From Methylobacterium durans (lineage in GTDB: Bacteria; Pseudomonadota; Alphaproteobacteria; Rhizobiales; Beijerinckiaceae), in contig NZ_CP029550.1 in the NCBI RefSeq assembly GCF_003173715.1, positions 5,565,501 through 5,629,500 on the forward strand: 64,000 bases of DNA, in the 5' to 3' direction. A model generated the notes under the pieces. That model had not been told where the DNA came from. It made no database searches and worked only from the letters and a program-made list of their open reading frames with translations. How positions within the stretch are numbered: the first letter of the stretch is position 1; each line of letters starts with the position of its first letter. Positions 18,846 to 27,552 of the stretch are shown here, piece after piece. The translations under genes were made by a program, and so were the position numbers.

Positions 18846-21707
18846 ATGGGCCTCATCAAGGAAATCGACTACGGCACGCCGATCCGCGTCAGCGACCAGA
18901 GCGTGACGCTGACCATCGACGGCGTCGCCGTGACCGTCCCGGCCGGCACCTCGGTGATGGCCGCCGCCATGAGCATGGGCACGCAGATCCCCAAGCTCTG
19001 CGCCACCGACTCGCTGGAGCCCTTCGGCTCCTGCCGGATGTGCCTCGTCGAGATCGAGGGACGGCGCGGCACACCCGCCTCCTGCACCACGCCGGCCGAG
19101 GAGGGCATGGTGGTGCGCACGCAGTCGGACAAGATCGCGCGGCTGCGCAAGGGGGTGATGGAACTCTACATCTCCGACCATCCGCTCGACTGCCTCACCT
19201 GCGCGGCGAACGGCGATTGCGAGTTGCAGGACACCGCGGGTCAGGTGGGCCTGCGCGAGGTGCGCTACGGCTACGACGGCGACAACCACGTCAAGCCGAC
19301 CGCCGAGAAGTACCTGCCGAAGGACGAGTCGAACCCGTACTTCACCTACGACCCGTCGAAATGCATCGTCTGCAATCGCTGCGTGCGGGCCTGCGAGGAG
19401 ACGCAGGGCACCTTCGCGCTGACCATCGCGGGCCGCGGCTTCGACTCCCGCGTGGCGGCCGGCCCGACGAACTTCATGGATTCCGAGTGCGTCTCCTGCG
19501 GAGCCTGCGTCCAGGCCTGCCCGACCGCGACGCTCCAGGAGAAGTCGATCCACGAATACGGACAGCCGGAGCATTCGGCGGTCACGACCTGCGCCTATTG
19601 CGGCGTCGGCTGCGCCTTCAAGGCCGAGATGCAGGGCGAGCGCGTGGTGCGCATGGTGCCCTACAAGGACGGCAAGGCGAATGAGGGCCATTCCTGCGTC
19701 AAGGGCCGCTTCGCCTACGGCTACGCCACCCACAAGGACCGCATCACCAAGCCGATGATCCGCGAGCGGATCACGGACCCGTGGCGCGAGGTGACCTGGG
19801 AGGAGGCGATTGCCCGCGCGGCCTCCGAGTTCAAGCGCATCCAGGCGACCTACGGCCGGGACGCGGTCGGCGGCATCACCTCGTCCCGCTGCACCAACGA
19901 GGAGGCCTACCTCGTCCAGAAGCTCGTGCGCGCCGCCTTCGGCAACAACAACGTCGACACCTGCGCCCGCGTCTGCCACTCGCCGACCGGCTACGGGCTG
20001 ATGTCGACGCTCGGCACCTCGGCCGGCACGCAGGACTTCAAGTCGGTGGACCAGTCCGACGTCATCCTCGTCATCGGCGCGAACCCGACCGACGGCCACC
20101 CGGTCTTCGGCTCGCGCATGAAGAAGCGGCTGCGGGCCGGCGCCCGGCTGATCGTCGCCGACCCGCGCCGGATCGACCTCGTGAAGTCGCCTCACATCCG
20201 GGCGGACCACCACCTGCCGCTCAAGCCCGGCTCCAACGTCGCCTTCATCAACACCTTCGCGCACGTCATCGTCACGGAGGGGCTGGTCGACGAGGGCTAC
20301 GTGCGCGAGCGCTGCGAGCACGGCGACTTCGAGTCCTGGGCCCGCTTCATCGCGGAGGAGCGGCATTCGCCGGAGGCGCTGGCCGACGTCACCGGCGTCG
20401 ACCCGGCCGAGCTTCGCGCCGCGGCCCGCCTCTACGCGACGGGCGGCAACGCCGCGATCTTCTACGGCCTCGGCGTCACCGAGCACAGCCAGGGCTCGAC
20501 CATGGTGATGGGCATGGCCAACATCGCCATGGCCACCGGCAACATCGGCAAGGTCGGCGCCGGCGTGAACCCCTTGCGCGGCCAGAACAACGTGCAGGGT
20601 TCCTGCGACATGGGCTCGTTCCCGCACGAGCTCACCGGCTACCGCCACGTCTCGGACGACGCCACCCGCCACGCCTTCGAGGCGCTGTGGGGCGCCAAGC
20701 TCGACGCGGCGCCGGGCCTGCGCATCACCAACATGCTCGACGAGGCGGTCGAGGGCGCCTTCAAGGGCCTGTACATCCAGGGCGAGGACATCGCCCAGTC
20801 CGACCCCGACACGCACCACGTCACGGCGGGCCTGACCGCGATGGAGTGCATCGTCGTGCAGGACCTGTTCCTGAACGAGACCGCGAAATACGCCCACGTC
20901 TTCCTGCCGGGCGCCTCGTTCCTCGAGAAGGACGGTACCTTCACCAACGCCGAGCGGCGCATCAGCCGCGTGCGCAAGGTGATGGAGCCGATGGGCGGCT
21001 ACGGCGACTGGGAGGGCACGGTGCTGCTCTCGAACGCGCTGGGCTACCCGATGAACTATGCCCACCCCTCCGAGATCATGGACGAGATCGCGAGCCTCAC
21101 CCCGAGCTTCACGGGCGTCTCCTACGCCAAGCTCGAGGAACTCGGGTCGGTGCAGTGGCCCTGCAACGAGAAGGCGCCGCAGGGCACGCCGATGATGCAC
21201 GTCGACCGCTTCGTGCGCGGCAAGGGCAAGTTCATGATCACCGAGTTCGTGGCGACCGAGGAGCGCACGGGCCCGCGCTTCCCGCTCATCCTCACCACGG
21301 GCCGCATCCTGTCCCAGTACAATGTCGGCGCGCAGACGCGGCGCACCGAGAATTCGCGCTGGCACGAGGAGGACGTGCTGGAGATACACCCCTTCGATGC
21401 GGAGAGCCGCGGCATCGTCGAGGGCGACCTCGTGGCGCTGGAGAGCCGCTCGGGCGACATCGCGCTGAAGGCGCGCGTCAGCGAGCGGATGCAGCCCGGC
21501 GTCGTCTACACGACCTTCCACCACGCCAAGACCGGCGCCAACGTCATCACCACGGATTACTCGGACTGGGCCACCAACTGCCCCGAGTACAAGGTGACGG
21601 CGGTGCAGGTGCGGCGCACCAACCGCCCCTCCGACTGGCAGGCGCGCTTCTTCGAGGAGGACTTCTCCCTCACGCGCATCGCCAAAGTGCTCGACGCGGC
21701 GGAGTGA
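18846..21707 (+). CDS. fdsA: NAD-dependent formate dehydrogenase alpha (catalytic molybdenum) subunit
   Basis: A 953-residue catalytic subunit. The N-terminus resembles NuoG: a [2Fe-2S] site (Cys52, 63, 66, 80), a His-Cys3 [4Fe-4S] site (His112, Cys116, 119, 125), two ferredoxin clusters (Cys173/176/179/183 and Cys215/218/221/225), then the cluster next to the active site (Cys249, 252, 256, 284). The metal ligand is Cys377 followed by His378 (ARVCHSPTGYG), a cysteine and not selenocysteine. The C-terminus is the bis-MGD domain. It oxidises formate to CO2 with an oxygen-tolerant Mo (or W) centre. The frame is open upstream inside fdsB; ATG 18846 is preferred by the domain start. Confidence 0.96.
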   Translation: MGLIKEIDYGTPIRVSDQSVTLTIDGVAVTVPAGTSVMAAAMSMGTQIPKLCATDSLEPFGSCRMCLVEIEGRRGTPASCTTPAEEGMVVRTQSDKIARLRKGVMELYISDHPLDCLTCAANGDCELQDTAGQVGLREVRYGYDGDNHVKPTAEKYLPKDESNPYFTYDPSKCIVCNRCVRACEETQGTFALTIAGRGFDSRVAAGPTNFMDSECVSCGACVQACPTATLQEKSIHEYGQPEHSAVTTCAYCGVGCAFKAEMQGERVVRMVPYKDGKANEGHSCVKGRFAYGYATHKDRITKPMIRERITDPWREVTWEEAIARAASEFKRIQATYGRDAVGGITSSRCTNEEAYLVQKLVRAAFGNNNVDTCARVCHSPTGYGLMSTLGTSAGTQDFKSVDQSDVILVIGANPTDGHPVFGSRMKKRLRAGARLIVADPRRIDLVKSPHIRADHHLPLKPGSNVAFINTFAHVIVTEGLVDEGYVRERCEHGDFESWARFIAEERHSPEALADVTGVDPAELRAAARLYATGGNAAIFYGLGVTEHSQGSTMVMGMANIAMATGNIGKVGAGVNPLRGQNNVQGSCDMGSFPHELTGYRHVSDDATRHAFEALWGAKLDAAPGLRITNMLDEAVEGAFKGLYIQGEDIAQSDPDTHHVTAGLTAMECIVVQDLFLNETAKYAHVFLPGASFLEKDGTFTNAERRISRVRKVMEPMGGYGDWEGTVLLSNALGYPMNYAHPSEIMDEIASLTPSFTGVSYAKLEELGSVQWPCNEKAPQGTPMMHVDRFVRGKGKFMITEFVATEERTGPRFPLILTTGRILSQYNVGAQTRRTENSRWHEEDVLEIHPFDAESRGIVEGDLVALESRSGDIALKARVSERMQPGVVYTTFHHAKTGANVITTDYSDWATNCPEYKVTAVQVRRTNRPSDWQARFFEEDFSLTRIAKVLDAAE

Positions 21708-21712
21708 GGGGC

Positions 21713-22003
21713 ATGAGCGCGACCTCGCAGATGGACAAGCTCGTCCGCATGGCCAACCAGATCGCCACCTTCTTCCGGTCCTATCCGGAAGAGGAGGCGG
21801 TGGCCGGCATCCACAAGCACCTCGTGGCCTTCTGGACCCCGCGGATGCGGGAGCGGCTGGCCGCCCACGCGCCCGGGGCGGAGGGGAGCCTCGACCCCCT
21901 CGTCGTCGCGGCGATCGGCAGCACGAGCGACAACCCGGGTCCGATCCGGCCGGCCACCTACGATCCGCATCTCCTCGGAGCGGGGGCGAGCGACGCGGGC
22001 TGA
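21713..22003 (+). CDS. fdsD: Formate dehydrogenase delta subunit
   Basis: A 96-residue protein, MDKLVRMANQIATFF then IHKHLVAFWTPRMRERL, which is the FdsD pattern. It starts five bases after the fdsA stop. It is a small accessory or structural subunit needed for an active complex in this family. The chaperone gene fdsC, usually between fdsA and fdsD in other bacteria, is missing here. Confidence 0.92.
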   Translation: MSATSQMDKLVRMANQIATFFRSYPEEEAVAGIHKHLVAFWTPRMRERLAAHAPGAEGSLDPLVVAAIGSTSDNPGPIRPATYDPHLLGAGASDAG

Positions 22004-22101
22004 CCCGATCCGGCAGTCATCGTCATATTGAAGCGGCCGCAGCAGCAGAATACCACCGATGGGCCGCGGGCCCCGCGGCCGTGCGGACTCGGCTCTGGGC
22101 T

Positions 22102-23037
22102 GTGATCGACAAGCTGGACTACCTGCTGGCCCTCGCCCGCGAGCAGCATTTCGGCCGCGCCGCCGAAGCCTGCTCCGTCAGCCAGCAAGCCCTCTCGGCC
22201 GGGATCAAATACCTGGAAAACCGCCTCGGCGTGCAGCTCGTGCAGCGCGACTCGCGCTTCCAGGGCTTCACGCCGGAGGGCGAGCGGGTGCTCGCCTGGG
22301 CCCGCCGCATCATCGCCGACAGCCGCGCCATGCAGCAGGACGTGGCCACGCTCCGGCGCGGCCTGTCCGGGCACCTGCGGATCGCCGCGATCCCGACCGC
22401 CCTCCCGATGGTGGCCGCCCTCACGACGCCCTACCGGACGCGGCATCCCGGGGTCCGCCTGACCATCGAGTCGACGACGTCGGCGGACATCTTCTCGCTC
22501 CTGAAGAACCTCGAGGCCGATGCGGGCCTCACCTACCTCGACAACGAGCCCCTCGGCGACGTCACGGCCATACCGATGTACCAGGAGCATTACTGCCTGG
22601 TCACCGCGGCGGGCGGCCCCTTCTACGATCGGGACGTCGTGACCTGGGCCGAGGTCGCCCAGACCCCGCTCTGCCTGCTGACCCCCAACATGCAGAACCG
22701 GCGCATCATCGACGAGCAGATCCGCAAGGCCGGGGTCGAGCCGACGCCGGCCCTCGAGTCGAACTCGATGATCGTGCTGCTGACGCATGTGCAGACGCTG
22801 CGCTGGGCCAGCGTGATGCCCGCGATCCTGGTCGACGCCCTCGGGGCGCGGGACGATATCCGCGCGATCCCGATCCTGGATCCCGACATCCGGCACGCGA
22901 TCGGCCTCGTCGCGCTCAACCGGGATCCGGCCACGCCCATGGTCACCGCCCTCGTGGGCATCGCCCGCGACGTCGCGCGCACCATCCGCGGGAACGGCGC
23001 GCTGACGTTCGGTCTCCCGCGGCTCCGCGTGAACTGA
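22102..23037 (+). CDS. LysR family transcriptional regulator, probably of the fds operon
   Basis: A 311-residue regulator. The winged helix-turn-helix is at the N-terminus (LDYLLALAREQHFGRAAEAC, then VSQQALSAGIKYLENRLG), followed by a periplasmic-binding-protein-like effector domain. GTG 22102 gives the usual MIDKLDYL start; GTG 22081 would add seven residues. Genes next to fds operons in other bacteria (fdsR) are LysR types that respond to formate. Here it follows fdsD by 98 bases in the same direction rather than sitting upstream. Formate-linked control is an inference from place. Confidence 0.9.
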   Translation: MIDKLDYLLALAREQHFGRAAEACSVSQQALSAGIKYLENRLGVQLVQRDSRFQGFTPEGERVLAWARRIIADSRAMQQDVATLRRGLSGHLRIAAIPTALPMVAALTTPYRTRHPGVRLTIESTTSADIFSLLKNLEADAGLTYLDNEPLGDVTAIPMYQEHYCLVTAAGGPFYDRDVVTWAEVAQTPLCLLTPNMQNRRIIDEQIRKAGVEPTPALESNSMIVLLTHVQTLRWASVMPAILVDALGARDDIRAIPILDPDIRHAIGLVALNRDPATPMVTALVGIARDVARTIRGNGALTFGLPRLRVN

Positions 23038-23115
23038 AGGCCGGCCGCGAACCCCGCACCTCGAGACCGGCCCCATCGCGGGCGGTGCGCGCGAGGATGC
23101 CGGAACGCGCCGGGT

Positions 23116-25020
23116 TCAGCGCTCCTCCTCCGGTCCCGCGACCAGGATCCGGCGATCGCCGGTCCGGCGCGTGAAGCGGATTGCGTCGAGATGCTCGAGA
23201 AGCGGGATCGAGAACTTCCGGGAGATGCCGAGCGCCGCTCCGGCATCCCTGGCCAGGAAGCCGGCCGCGTCCCGCGCGAAGCGCTCGGCGAGCACGGCCT
23301 TGCCGCGCGCGATCGCCTCCCGATGGAACAGGATCGAGCGCTTCTGCACCCGGTCGGTCGTCCGGATCAGCGCGCCGGAGGCGAGGAGATACGTCAAGGC
23401 CTGCGCCCGGCGGATGTCGCGGCCGACCGCCTCGGCCTCGTCGGGCGGGGTGAGGCCGCCCGTCCGGAACAGGGCTTCGAGAGCGCGAACCTGCTCGGTC
23501 TCGTTGCGGGCCGGGTCGAACGCGGCGCGCCGGTAGAGCGCGCCGGCCTGGACGATCTCGCGGCCGGCGACGAGATCCTTCAGGGCTGCGGAGACGACGC
23601 TCTCGTCCTGCCGGACGGCGCGGGAGAGGCGGTCGAGCGGGAGACCGGGATCGATCGGGTGCGCCCGGTGATGCGCATCGAGGGCCGCGATCAGCGCCGC
23701 CCGCAGGTCTGAGAAGGCGGCCTCGCCGACGAAGCGGTCCGCGACCTCGCGGGCGCCGAATTCGGTCAGGCTGCGCCGGACCCGGTCCGGCGCGATGCCG
23801 ACGAGCCGCGCGAGGTCGATCAGGCGGGCCCCTGCGGCGCCCTCCCGGGCGAGGCGCGCCGCCAGGATCTCGCGCGGCCGGCCCTCCGCGATCCGCCGCA
23901 GCTCCGCGAGCGCCCGGGGATCGTGGCGCCGGCGGCGGCGCGAGGCGGGATCGAGGACACGCCCGCCGGCGATGGTGGCAGAGGGCGAGTCGAGGCGCAG
24001 GATGAAGGGCTCGCGCGCCGGCACGGCGATGTCGGCCTCCGCGCGCAATTGCGCCAGCGCCGCCTCGCCGGGCTCCAGCACGTCCCGGTCGAGAAGCCGC
24101 ACGCGTGCCGCGACCTCGCTGGTGCCGAAGAGCAGGCGGCAGGTCGTGCCGCTCGCGAGCGGCCTCGCCCCGGCGACCGCGCTCAGCGCGACGTCGATCC
24201 AGCGCCCGGCCGGCACCAGGTCCGGCACGGCGAGCGCCAGCCCGCGGGACAGGTCCGCCAGCTCGACGCCGCGCAGGGCGACCGCCGTGCGCCGTCCCGG
24301 CTCGGCGCTGCGAACCGCCTGGCCGTGGATCTGCAGGCTACGCACCGTCGCCGTGCGCCCGCCCGGCACGATCTCGACCCCGTCCCCGACGCTCAGGCGC
24401 CCCCGCCGCAGCGTGCCCGTGACGACGACGCCGAAGCCCGGGCGCGGGAACACGCGGTCGATCGGCAGGTAGGGCAGCCCGTCGTCGGCCGCCCGGGGCG
24501 TCGCCGCCAGGAGATCGGCGAGAGCGGCCGATAGATCGGCGATCCCCGCACCCGTCACGGTGGAGGTCGGCACCACCCGGGCGTCCTCGATCCCCGCCCG
24601 CCCGGCGATCGCGCCGGCTTCCGCCGCGCGGGCTGCGAGGATCTCCGCGCCGACGAGATCGCATTTCGTCAGCGCGACGACGCCGCGGCGGACGCCGATC
24701 AGGCGCGCGATGTCGAGGTGCTCGACCGTCTGCGGCTTGATGCCCTCCCGTGCGTCGACCACGAGGAGCACGGCGCGCATGCCCGTGGCGCCGGAGATCA
24801 TCGCCCGCACGAAGCGCTCATGGCCGGGCAGGTCGATCAGGTCGATGGCGCCGCCCGTCTCACCGGCGACGCGCAGCACCGCGAAGCCCGGCACGATGGA
24901 CACGCCGCGCACCTTCTCCTCGGAGAGCCGGTCCGTGTCCGTTCCGGTCAGGGCGCCGACCAGCGAGGTCTTGCCATGATCGACGTGCCCGATCACGCCG
25001 ACGAGGAGAGTTCCGGTCAC
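23116..25020 (-). CDS. selB: Selenocysteine-specific translation elongation factor
   Basis: A 634-residue GTPase. G1 is GHVDHGKT (11-18), the switch I region is SEEKVRGVSI, G3 is DLPGHE and G4 is TKCD. Two beta-barrel domains follow, then the SelB-specific domain III block (REPFILRL...ATIAGGRVLDP) and four winged-helix repeats at the C-terminus (about 380-634). These bind the SECIS hairpin of mRNA. It delivers Sec-tRNA to UGA. No selA, selD, tRNA-Sec or clear selenoprotein gene is in the window, and the nearby FdsA uses Cys. It is convergent with the LysR gene. Confidence 0.93.
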   Translation of the reverse strand: MTGTLLVGVIGHVDHGKTSLVGALTGTDTDRLSEEKVRGVSIVPGFAVLRVAGETGGAIDLIDLPGHERFVRAMISGATGMRAVLLVVDAREGIKPQTVEHLDIARLIGVRRGVVALTKCDLVGAEILAARAAEAGAIAGRAGIEDARVVPTSTVTGAGIADLSAALADLLAATPRAADDGLPYLPIDRVFPRPGFGVVVTGTLRRGRLSVGDGVEIVPGGRTATVRSLQIHGQAVRSAEPGRRTAVALRGVELADLSRGLALAVPDLVPAGRWIDVALSAVAGARPLASGTTCRLLFGTSEVAARVRLLDRDVLEPGEAALAQLRAEADIAVPAREPFILRLDSPSATIAGGRVLDPASRRRRRHDPRALAELRRIAEGRPREILAARLAREGAAGARLIDLARLVGIAPDRVRRSLTEFGAREVADRFVGEAAFSDLRAALIAALDAHHRAHPIDPGLPLDRLSRAVRQDESVVSAALKDLVAGREIVQAGALYRRAAFDPARNETEQVRALEALFRTGGLTPPDEAEAVGRDIRRAQALTYLLASGALIRTTDRVQKRSILFHREAIARGKAVLAERFARDAAGFLARDAGAALGISRKFSIPLLEHLDAIRFTRRTGDRRILVAGPEEER

Positions 25021-25150
25021 AGCGCCGCCATCGCCATCGGTCTCGAAACCCTGCCTTCCTAGCGGCAGCTCCGGTCGCTGCGAAGCGGATTTCGTGTCCC
25101 TCGCGGGAGGGCGCGGACGCAGCGGCGGCGCGGCCCTGCGCCGAGGGCCT

Positions 25151-25357
25151 CTACCCGCGGTCGGTCACTGTGCCGAACACCGTGCGGCGGAACCCCTCGA
25201 AGACCGTGCCCTGGTAGAAGGCGGAGGTGAAGTATCGCTGATCGAACAGGTTCAGGGCGTTCACGGCCAGGGTCACGCCCTGCAGGCTCGGATAGGCGCG
25301 CGACAGGTCGTAGCTGATCGAGGCGTCCACCAGCGCGAAGGCGGGATGTGCCGACAC
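25151..25357 (-). pseudogene. C-terminal fragment of a TonB-dependent siderophore receptor
   Basis: Sixty-eight residues match the last strands of FhuA-like receptors (FALVDASISYDLSRAYPSLQ, LAVNALNLFDQRYF, EGFRRTVFGTV). The frame begins at 25357 with nothing of the barrel or plug upstream, and the end (TVTDRG) lacks the terminal Phe or Trp of a working barrel. It is the remnant of a deleted gene lying between selB and the next small gene. Confidence 0.7.
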
Positions 25358-25413
25358 AGCGGCAAATTAGGGTCTATCCATCGTGTCGTGTCGCCCGGGT
25401 CGCGGCCAGCGCC

Positions 25414-25668
25414 TCAACCGCCCTGGAGGCTCTCGGCGAAGTCGTCCGGCACCTCGCCGAACTGCGCGAGGATCGTCGCGCTCTCAAGCTCGCCCGTCTC
25501 GTCGTCGGCCACGATCCTGAGCGCGGCGGTGCCCGGAAACCGGCCCGCCATCGCCTCCGCCTTCTTCAGGGCGCCGCTCTCGGCCGCGGTCAACTCGCGA
25601 TCGCCCGGGACGAGCCGCTTCCGCTTCAGCACGAAGGTCTGGACCACGTAGCTCGTCCGCATCGTCAT
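25414..25668 (-). CDS. Small hypothetical protein (84 aa)
   Basis: From ATG 25668 (MTMRTSYVVQTFVLKRKRL) the protein has two strands, a helix (ESGALKKAEAMAGRF) and a strand-rich end (TAALRIVADDETGELES). An alternative start is 25662. It is soluble, of mixed charge, and looks like a conserved orphan of this genus. The function is not recognised. Confidence 0.6.
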   Translation of the reverse strand: MTMRTSYVVQTFVLKRKRLVPGDRELTAAESGALKKAEAMAGRFPGTAALRIVADDETGELESATILAQFGEVPDDFAESLQGG

Positions 25669-25767
25669 CGGGCAACATCCTGGGGGGCGCGGCCCGGTCA
25701 CGATCGTCCGGAGCCGCGCGCATCCGATCGCACGGACGGCTTAACGGCGCGAGAGGGGCCTTCAACC

Positions 25768-25998
25768 CTATCTGTGGGTCGGCGGCCGCCGACGCTGCAT
25801 GACGAAATAGATCGCCGCCACCAAGAGGACCGCTGCCAGCACGAACCAGAGCCAGCTGAGACTGACGTCCTGCACCGGCGGACTCGCCGTGGGGGGCTTG
25901 CTCTCCGGGATCGGTGGCGCGGGCTTGGTGTCCTGGGCGAGCGCGGCCCACGCATCGACCAGCAGCAACGTCACGCTCGCAAGAGCCGCTCGCAGCAT
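25768..25998 (-). CDS. Small exported single-pass membrane protein (76 aa)
   Basis: ATG 25998 follows GGGAGATG by a few bases. A signal peptide (LRAALASVTLLLVDAWAALA) comes first, then a Pro-rich stretch (KPAPPIPESKPP), then a membrane helix (LSWLWFVLAAVLLVAAIYFV) and a basic tail. The Pro-rich segment would lie outside the inner membrane. The function is unknown. A GGAAC-N17-GGTT element lies 28-53 bases upstream. Confidence 0.6.
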   Translation of the reverse strand: MLRAALASVTLLLVDAWAALAQDTKPAPPIPESKPPTASPPVQDVSLSWLWFVLAAVLLVAAIYFVMQRRRPPTHR

Positions 25999-26025
25999 CA
26001 GGCATCTCCCTGGCTTCAGGAAGCC

Positions 26026-26051
26026 AACCGGGGCCGGCCGACGCGTGTTCC
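26026..26051 (-). promoter_or_regulatory. Weak EcfG-like promoter ahead of 25768-25998
   Basis: On the minus strand GGAAC (26051-26047), 17 bases, then GGTT. The alphaproteobacterial stress sigma EcfG/RpoE2 uses GGAAC with CGTT at 16-17 bases. One base differs, so this is only a candidate. Confidence 0.3.
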
Positions 26052-26112
26052 GGCCTGGTCCGACGCCTGGGACGACGATCCCCGCACGATGCGCGGGGAC
26101 CCTTGGAAAAAA

Positions 26113-26139
26113 GCCCGCCGCGGCCGGTGCCGGGCGGGC
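26113..26139 (-). terminator. Rho-independent terminator after the repeat-containing secreted protein
   Basis: GCCCGCC and GGCGGGC pair around a 13-base loop. Six A residues precede it on the plus strand (26107-26112), giving a U-run for minus-strand transcripts that end after 26168. Confidence 0.7.
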
Positions 26140-26167
26140 TTCGCGACGGACATGCCGGTCGGCGTGA

Positions 26168-26566
26168 TCAGCAATCGTCGTCCTTCTTGCCAACCTTCTG
26201 GTCCGCGCCCGTATTGTTCATGGCGCCGACGGTGCCGGGGGAGGCCGGCTGCTCGCCGCCCGCGAGGTTCTTGGAGCCCGGGTCGGTGCGGTCCCCCTTG
26301 TTGGCCTGCGCCGTCGAACCCGTGTTCGCGCCCGCCGCTTGGTTCGCGCCGACGTTGTTCATGGCGCCGACGGTCCCCGGCGAGGCCGGCTGCTCGCCGC
26401 CCGCGAGGTTCTTGCTGGATCGATCGGCGTCCGAGCTCTTCGGGTTCGCCGCCTGCTGCTCGGGGCTCTGACCCTTGGTCGAGCCGGTGTTGCAGGGCGC
26501 GGCAAGGGCCGATCCCGCCGTCAGGGCGAGGATGGCGGCGGTGCCGATCAGGGTCGTGACCTTCAT
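26168..26566 (-). CDS. Secreted protein with two near-identical 24-residue repeats
   Basis: A 132-residue protein starting at ATG 26566 after AGGAGGAATCCACC. The signal peptide (1-22, ALA cleavage) leaves a Cys at residue 25; the only other Cys is the very last residue, so a disulfide could close the chain or link two chains. Two copies of SKNLAGGEQPASPGTVGAMN are separated by a Gly/Asn/Ala linker. The mature protein is polar, Asn-, Gly- and Lys-rich and probably disordered. No family is recognised. An EcfG-type promoter sits 37 bases upstream, which would make it a stress-induced envelope protein. Confidence 0.75.
   Translation of the reverse strand: MKVTTLIGTAAILALTAGSALAAPCNTGSTKGQSPEQQAANPKSSDADRSSKNLAGGEQPASPGTVGAMNNVGANQAAGANTGSTAQANKGDRTDPGSKNLAGGEQPASPGTVGAMNNTGADQKVGKKDDDC
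26214..26273 (-). repeat. Direct repeat copy A (60 bp) inside the secreted protein gene
   Basis: This is the C-terminal copy of the 60-bp coding repeat. It matches 26355-26414 almost base for base, with small differences in the Pro-Gly codons. Confidence 0.8.
26355..26414 (-). repeat. Direct repeat copy B (60 bp) inside the secreted protein gene
   Basis: This is the N-terminal copy of the repeat at 26214-26273. The copies are 81 bases apart and in frame, so the protein can gain or lose units by recombination. Confidence 0.8.
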
Positions 26567-26602
26567 GGTGGATTCCTCCTGTCTGATGCAGATGGGGAGG
26601 AA

Positions 26603-26626
26603 AACGCTTCGCTTCGAAGAGGTTCC
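26603..26626 (-). promoter_or_regulatory. EcfG/RpoE2-type stress promoter
   Basis: On the minus strand GGAAC (26626-26622), 15 bases, then CGTTTT. This fits the consensus GGAAC-N18/19-TT published for the alphaproteobacterial general stress sigma factor. The -10 part lies 37 bases ahead of the ATG at 26566. Confidence 0.5.
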
Positions 26627-26730
26627 GCACCGGCTCGATTCCCGGCTACGGCCACGCTAACCCATTCTCGTCGCGATCCCTTGCTCTACGGCTTCCGCCC
26701 GGCGCGACCGGGTCGTCTGGAGTCAAGCTC

Positions 26731-26979
26731 TTGCTGGTACGAACCGCCTTCGCCCTCCTTCTGACCACCGCTGCGGCGGTGGCCGCCCCGAACGGCGCCA
26801 CGCCGACGGATCGCAGCGAGCTGAAGAAGTACTGCACGGGCGACTACTTCACCTATTGCGGCGACCTGGCGCCGGACGGCCCCGAGGTGCAGGCATGCTT
26901 CCGGCAGAACAAGGCCAAGCTCACGCCGAATTGCCAGGCCGCCATCACGGCCTACACCAAGGGCCAGAAGCGGGGCTGA
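26731..26979 (+). CDS. Small secreted Cys-rich protein (82 aa)
   Basis: The start is TTG 26731, with GGAG eight bases ahead; no ATG is available in frame. A signal peptide (1-18, AVA cleavage) is followed by ELKKYCTGDYFTYCGDLAPD, EVQACFRQNK and TPNCQAAI. The spacing of its four Cys residues resembles a single Golgi/GLG1-type cysteine-rich repeat seen in many small alphaproteobacterial secreted proteins. Two disulfides are likely. The role is unknown. Confidence 0.7.
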   Translation: MLVRTAFALLLTTAAAVAAPNGATPTDRSELKKYCTGDYFTYCGDLAPDGPEVQACFRQNKAKLTPNCQAAITAYTKGQKRG

Positions 26980-26994
26980 TCCCGCGGGCGGCGC

Positions 26995-27312
26995 TCACGC
27001 CGGCTCGCCGGATTCCGCGTCCCGGCCGACGATCTCGAGCGTGCGCAGGATCGCGAGGCCGATCGCGTCCGCGTCGGTGCGGCCCTCGGGCGTCGCGGGC
27101 GTGACCGCCACCGCCTCGACCTCGTCGCTGCCGAGCGCGCCGACGAACACCGTGAGGACCGGGCCCTGCGGCTCGGACTCGTCCGCCACGAGCCCGACCC
27201 GGTAGCCCGCCTCCTCGCCGTAGAGGCAGATCGCCTCCGCGGCGCGGCGCGTGTCCGGTGGCGCCTCGGCGCGGCGGGTCTTGCCGAAATCGGGACGGAT
27301 GACGTTGCTCAT
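26995..27312 (-). CDS. Conserved hypothetical protein (105 aa)
   Basis: ATG 27312 starts MSNVIRPDFGKTRR, a start pattern seen in many small Rhizobiales proteins. A helix carrying AAEAICLYGEEAGYRVGLV is followed by strands (GPVLTVFVGAL, VEAVAVTPA) and a C-terminal helix (DADAIGLAILRTLEIV). It is soluble and acidic. No enzyme motif is seen. It is convergent with the Cys-rich secreted protein, 15 bases away. Confidence 0.65.
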   Translation of the reverse strand: MSNVIRPDFGKTRRAEAPPDTRRAAEAICLYGEEAGYRVGLVADESEPQGPVLTVFVGALGSDEVEAVAVTPATPEGRTDADAIGLAILRTLEIVGRDAESGEPA

Positions 27313-27552
27313 TCGCGCGAGCATAGCGCGGCGCGGGACGAGTTCACGGGAAAAAGCGTCGCGCGGCCGGTTCTCCACCCCGGTCGCGGGCCGACGGCTC
27401 GGCGCGCCTCACGGGACCCCCGTCCCGCGGGTGGATTTCCCCCCGGCCCCGACGACGAAGCGGGCGCATTGCGGGAGACACTTAACCGATCCACAACGCC
27501 TTGCCTGCCACAGACGCCGGCGGGGGCGCGTTTCAAGGACATCGGTGGCGTG

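Noticed and set aside
18474..21524. 1016-codon open frame on the minus strand opposite fdsA
   Set aside because: It is the antisense shadow of fdsA/fdsB in GC-rich DNA; the composition is Arg/His/Ala/Val/Gly-rich with no domain.
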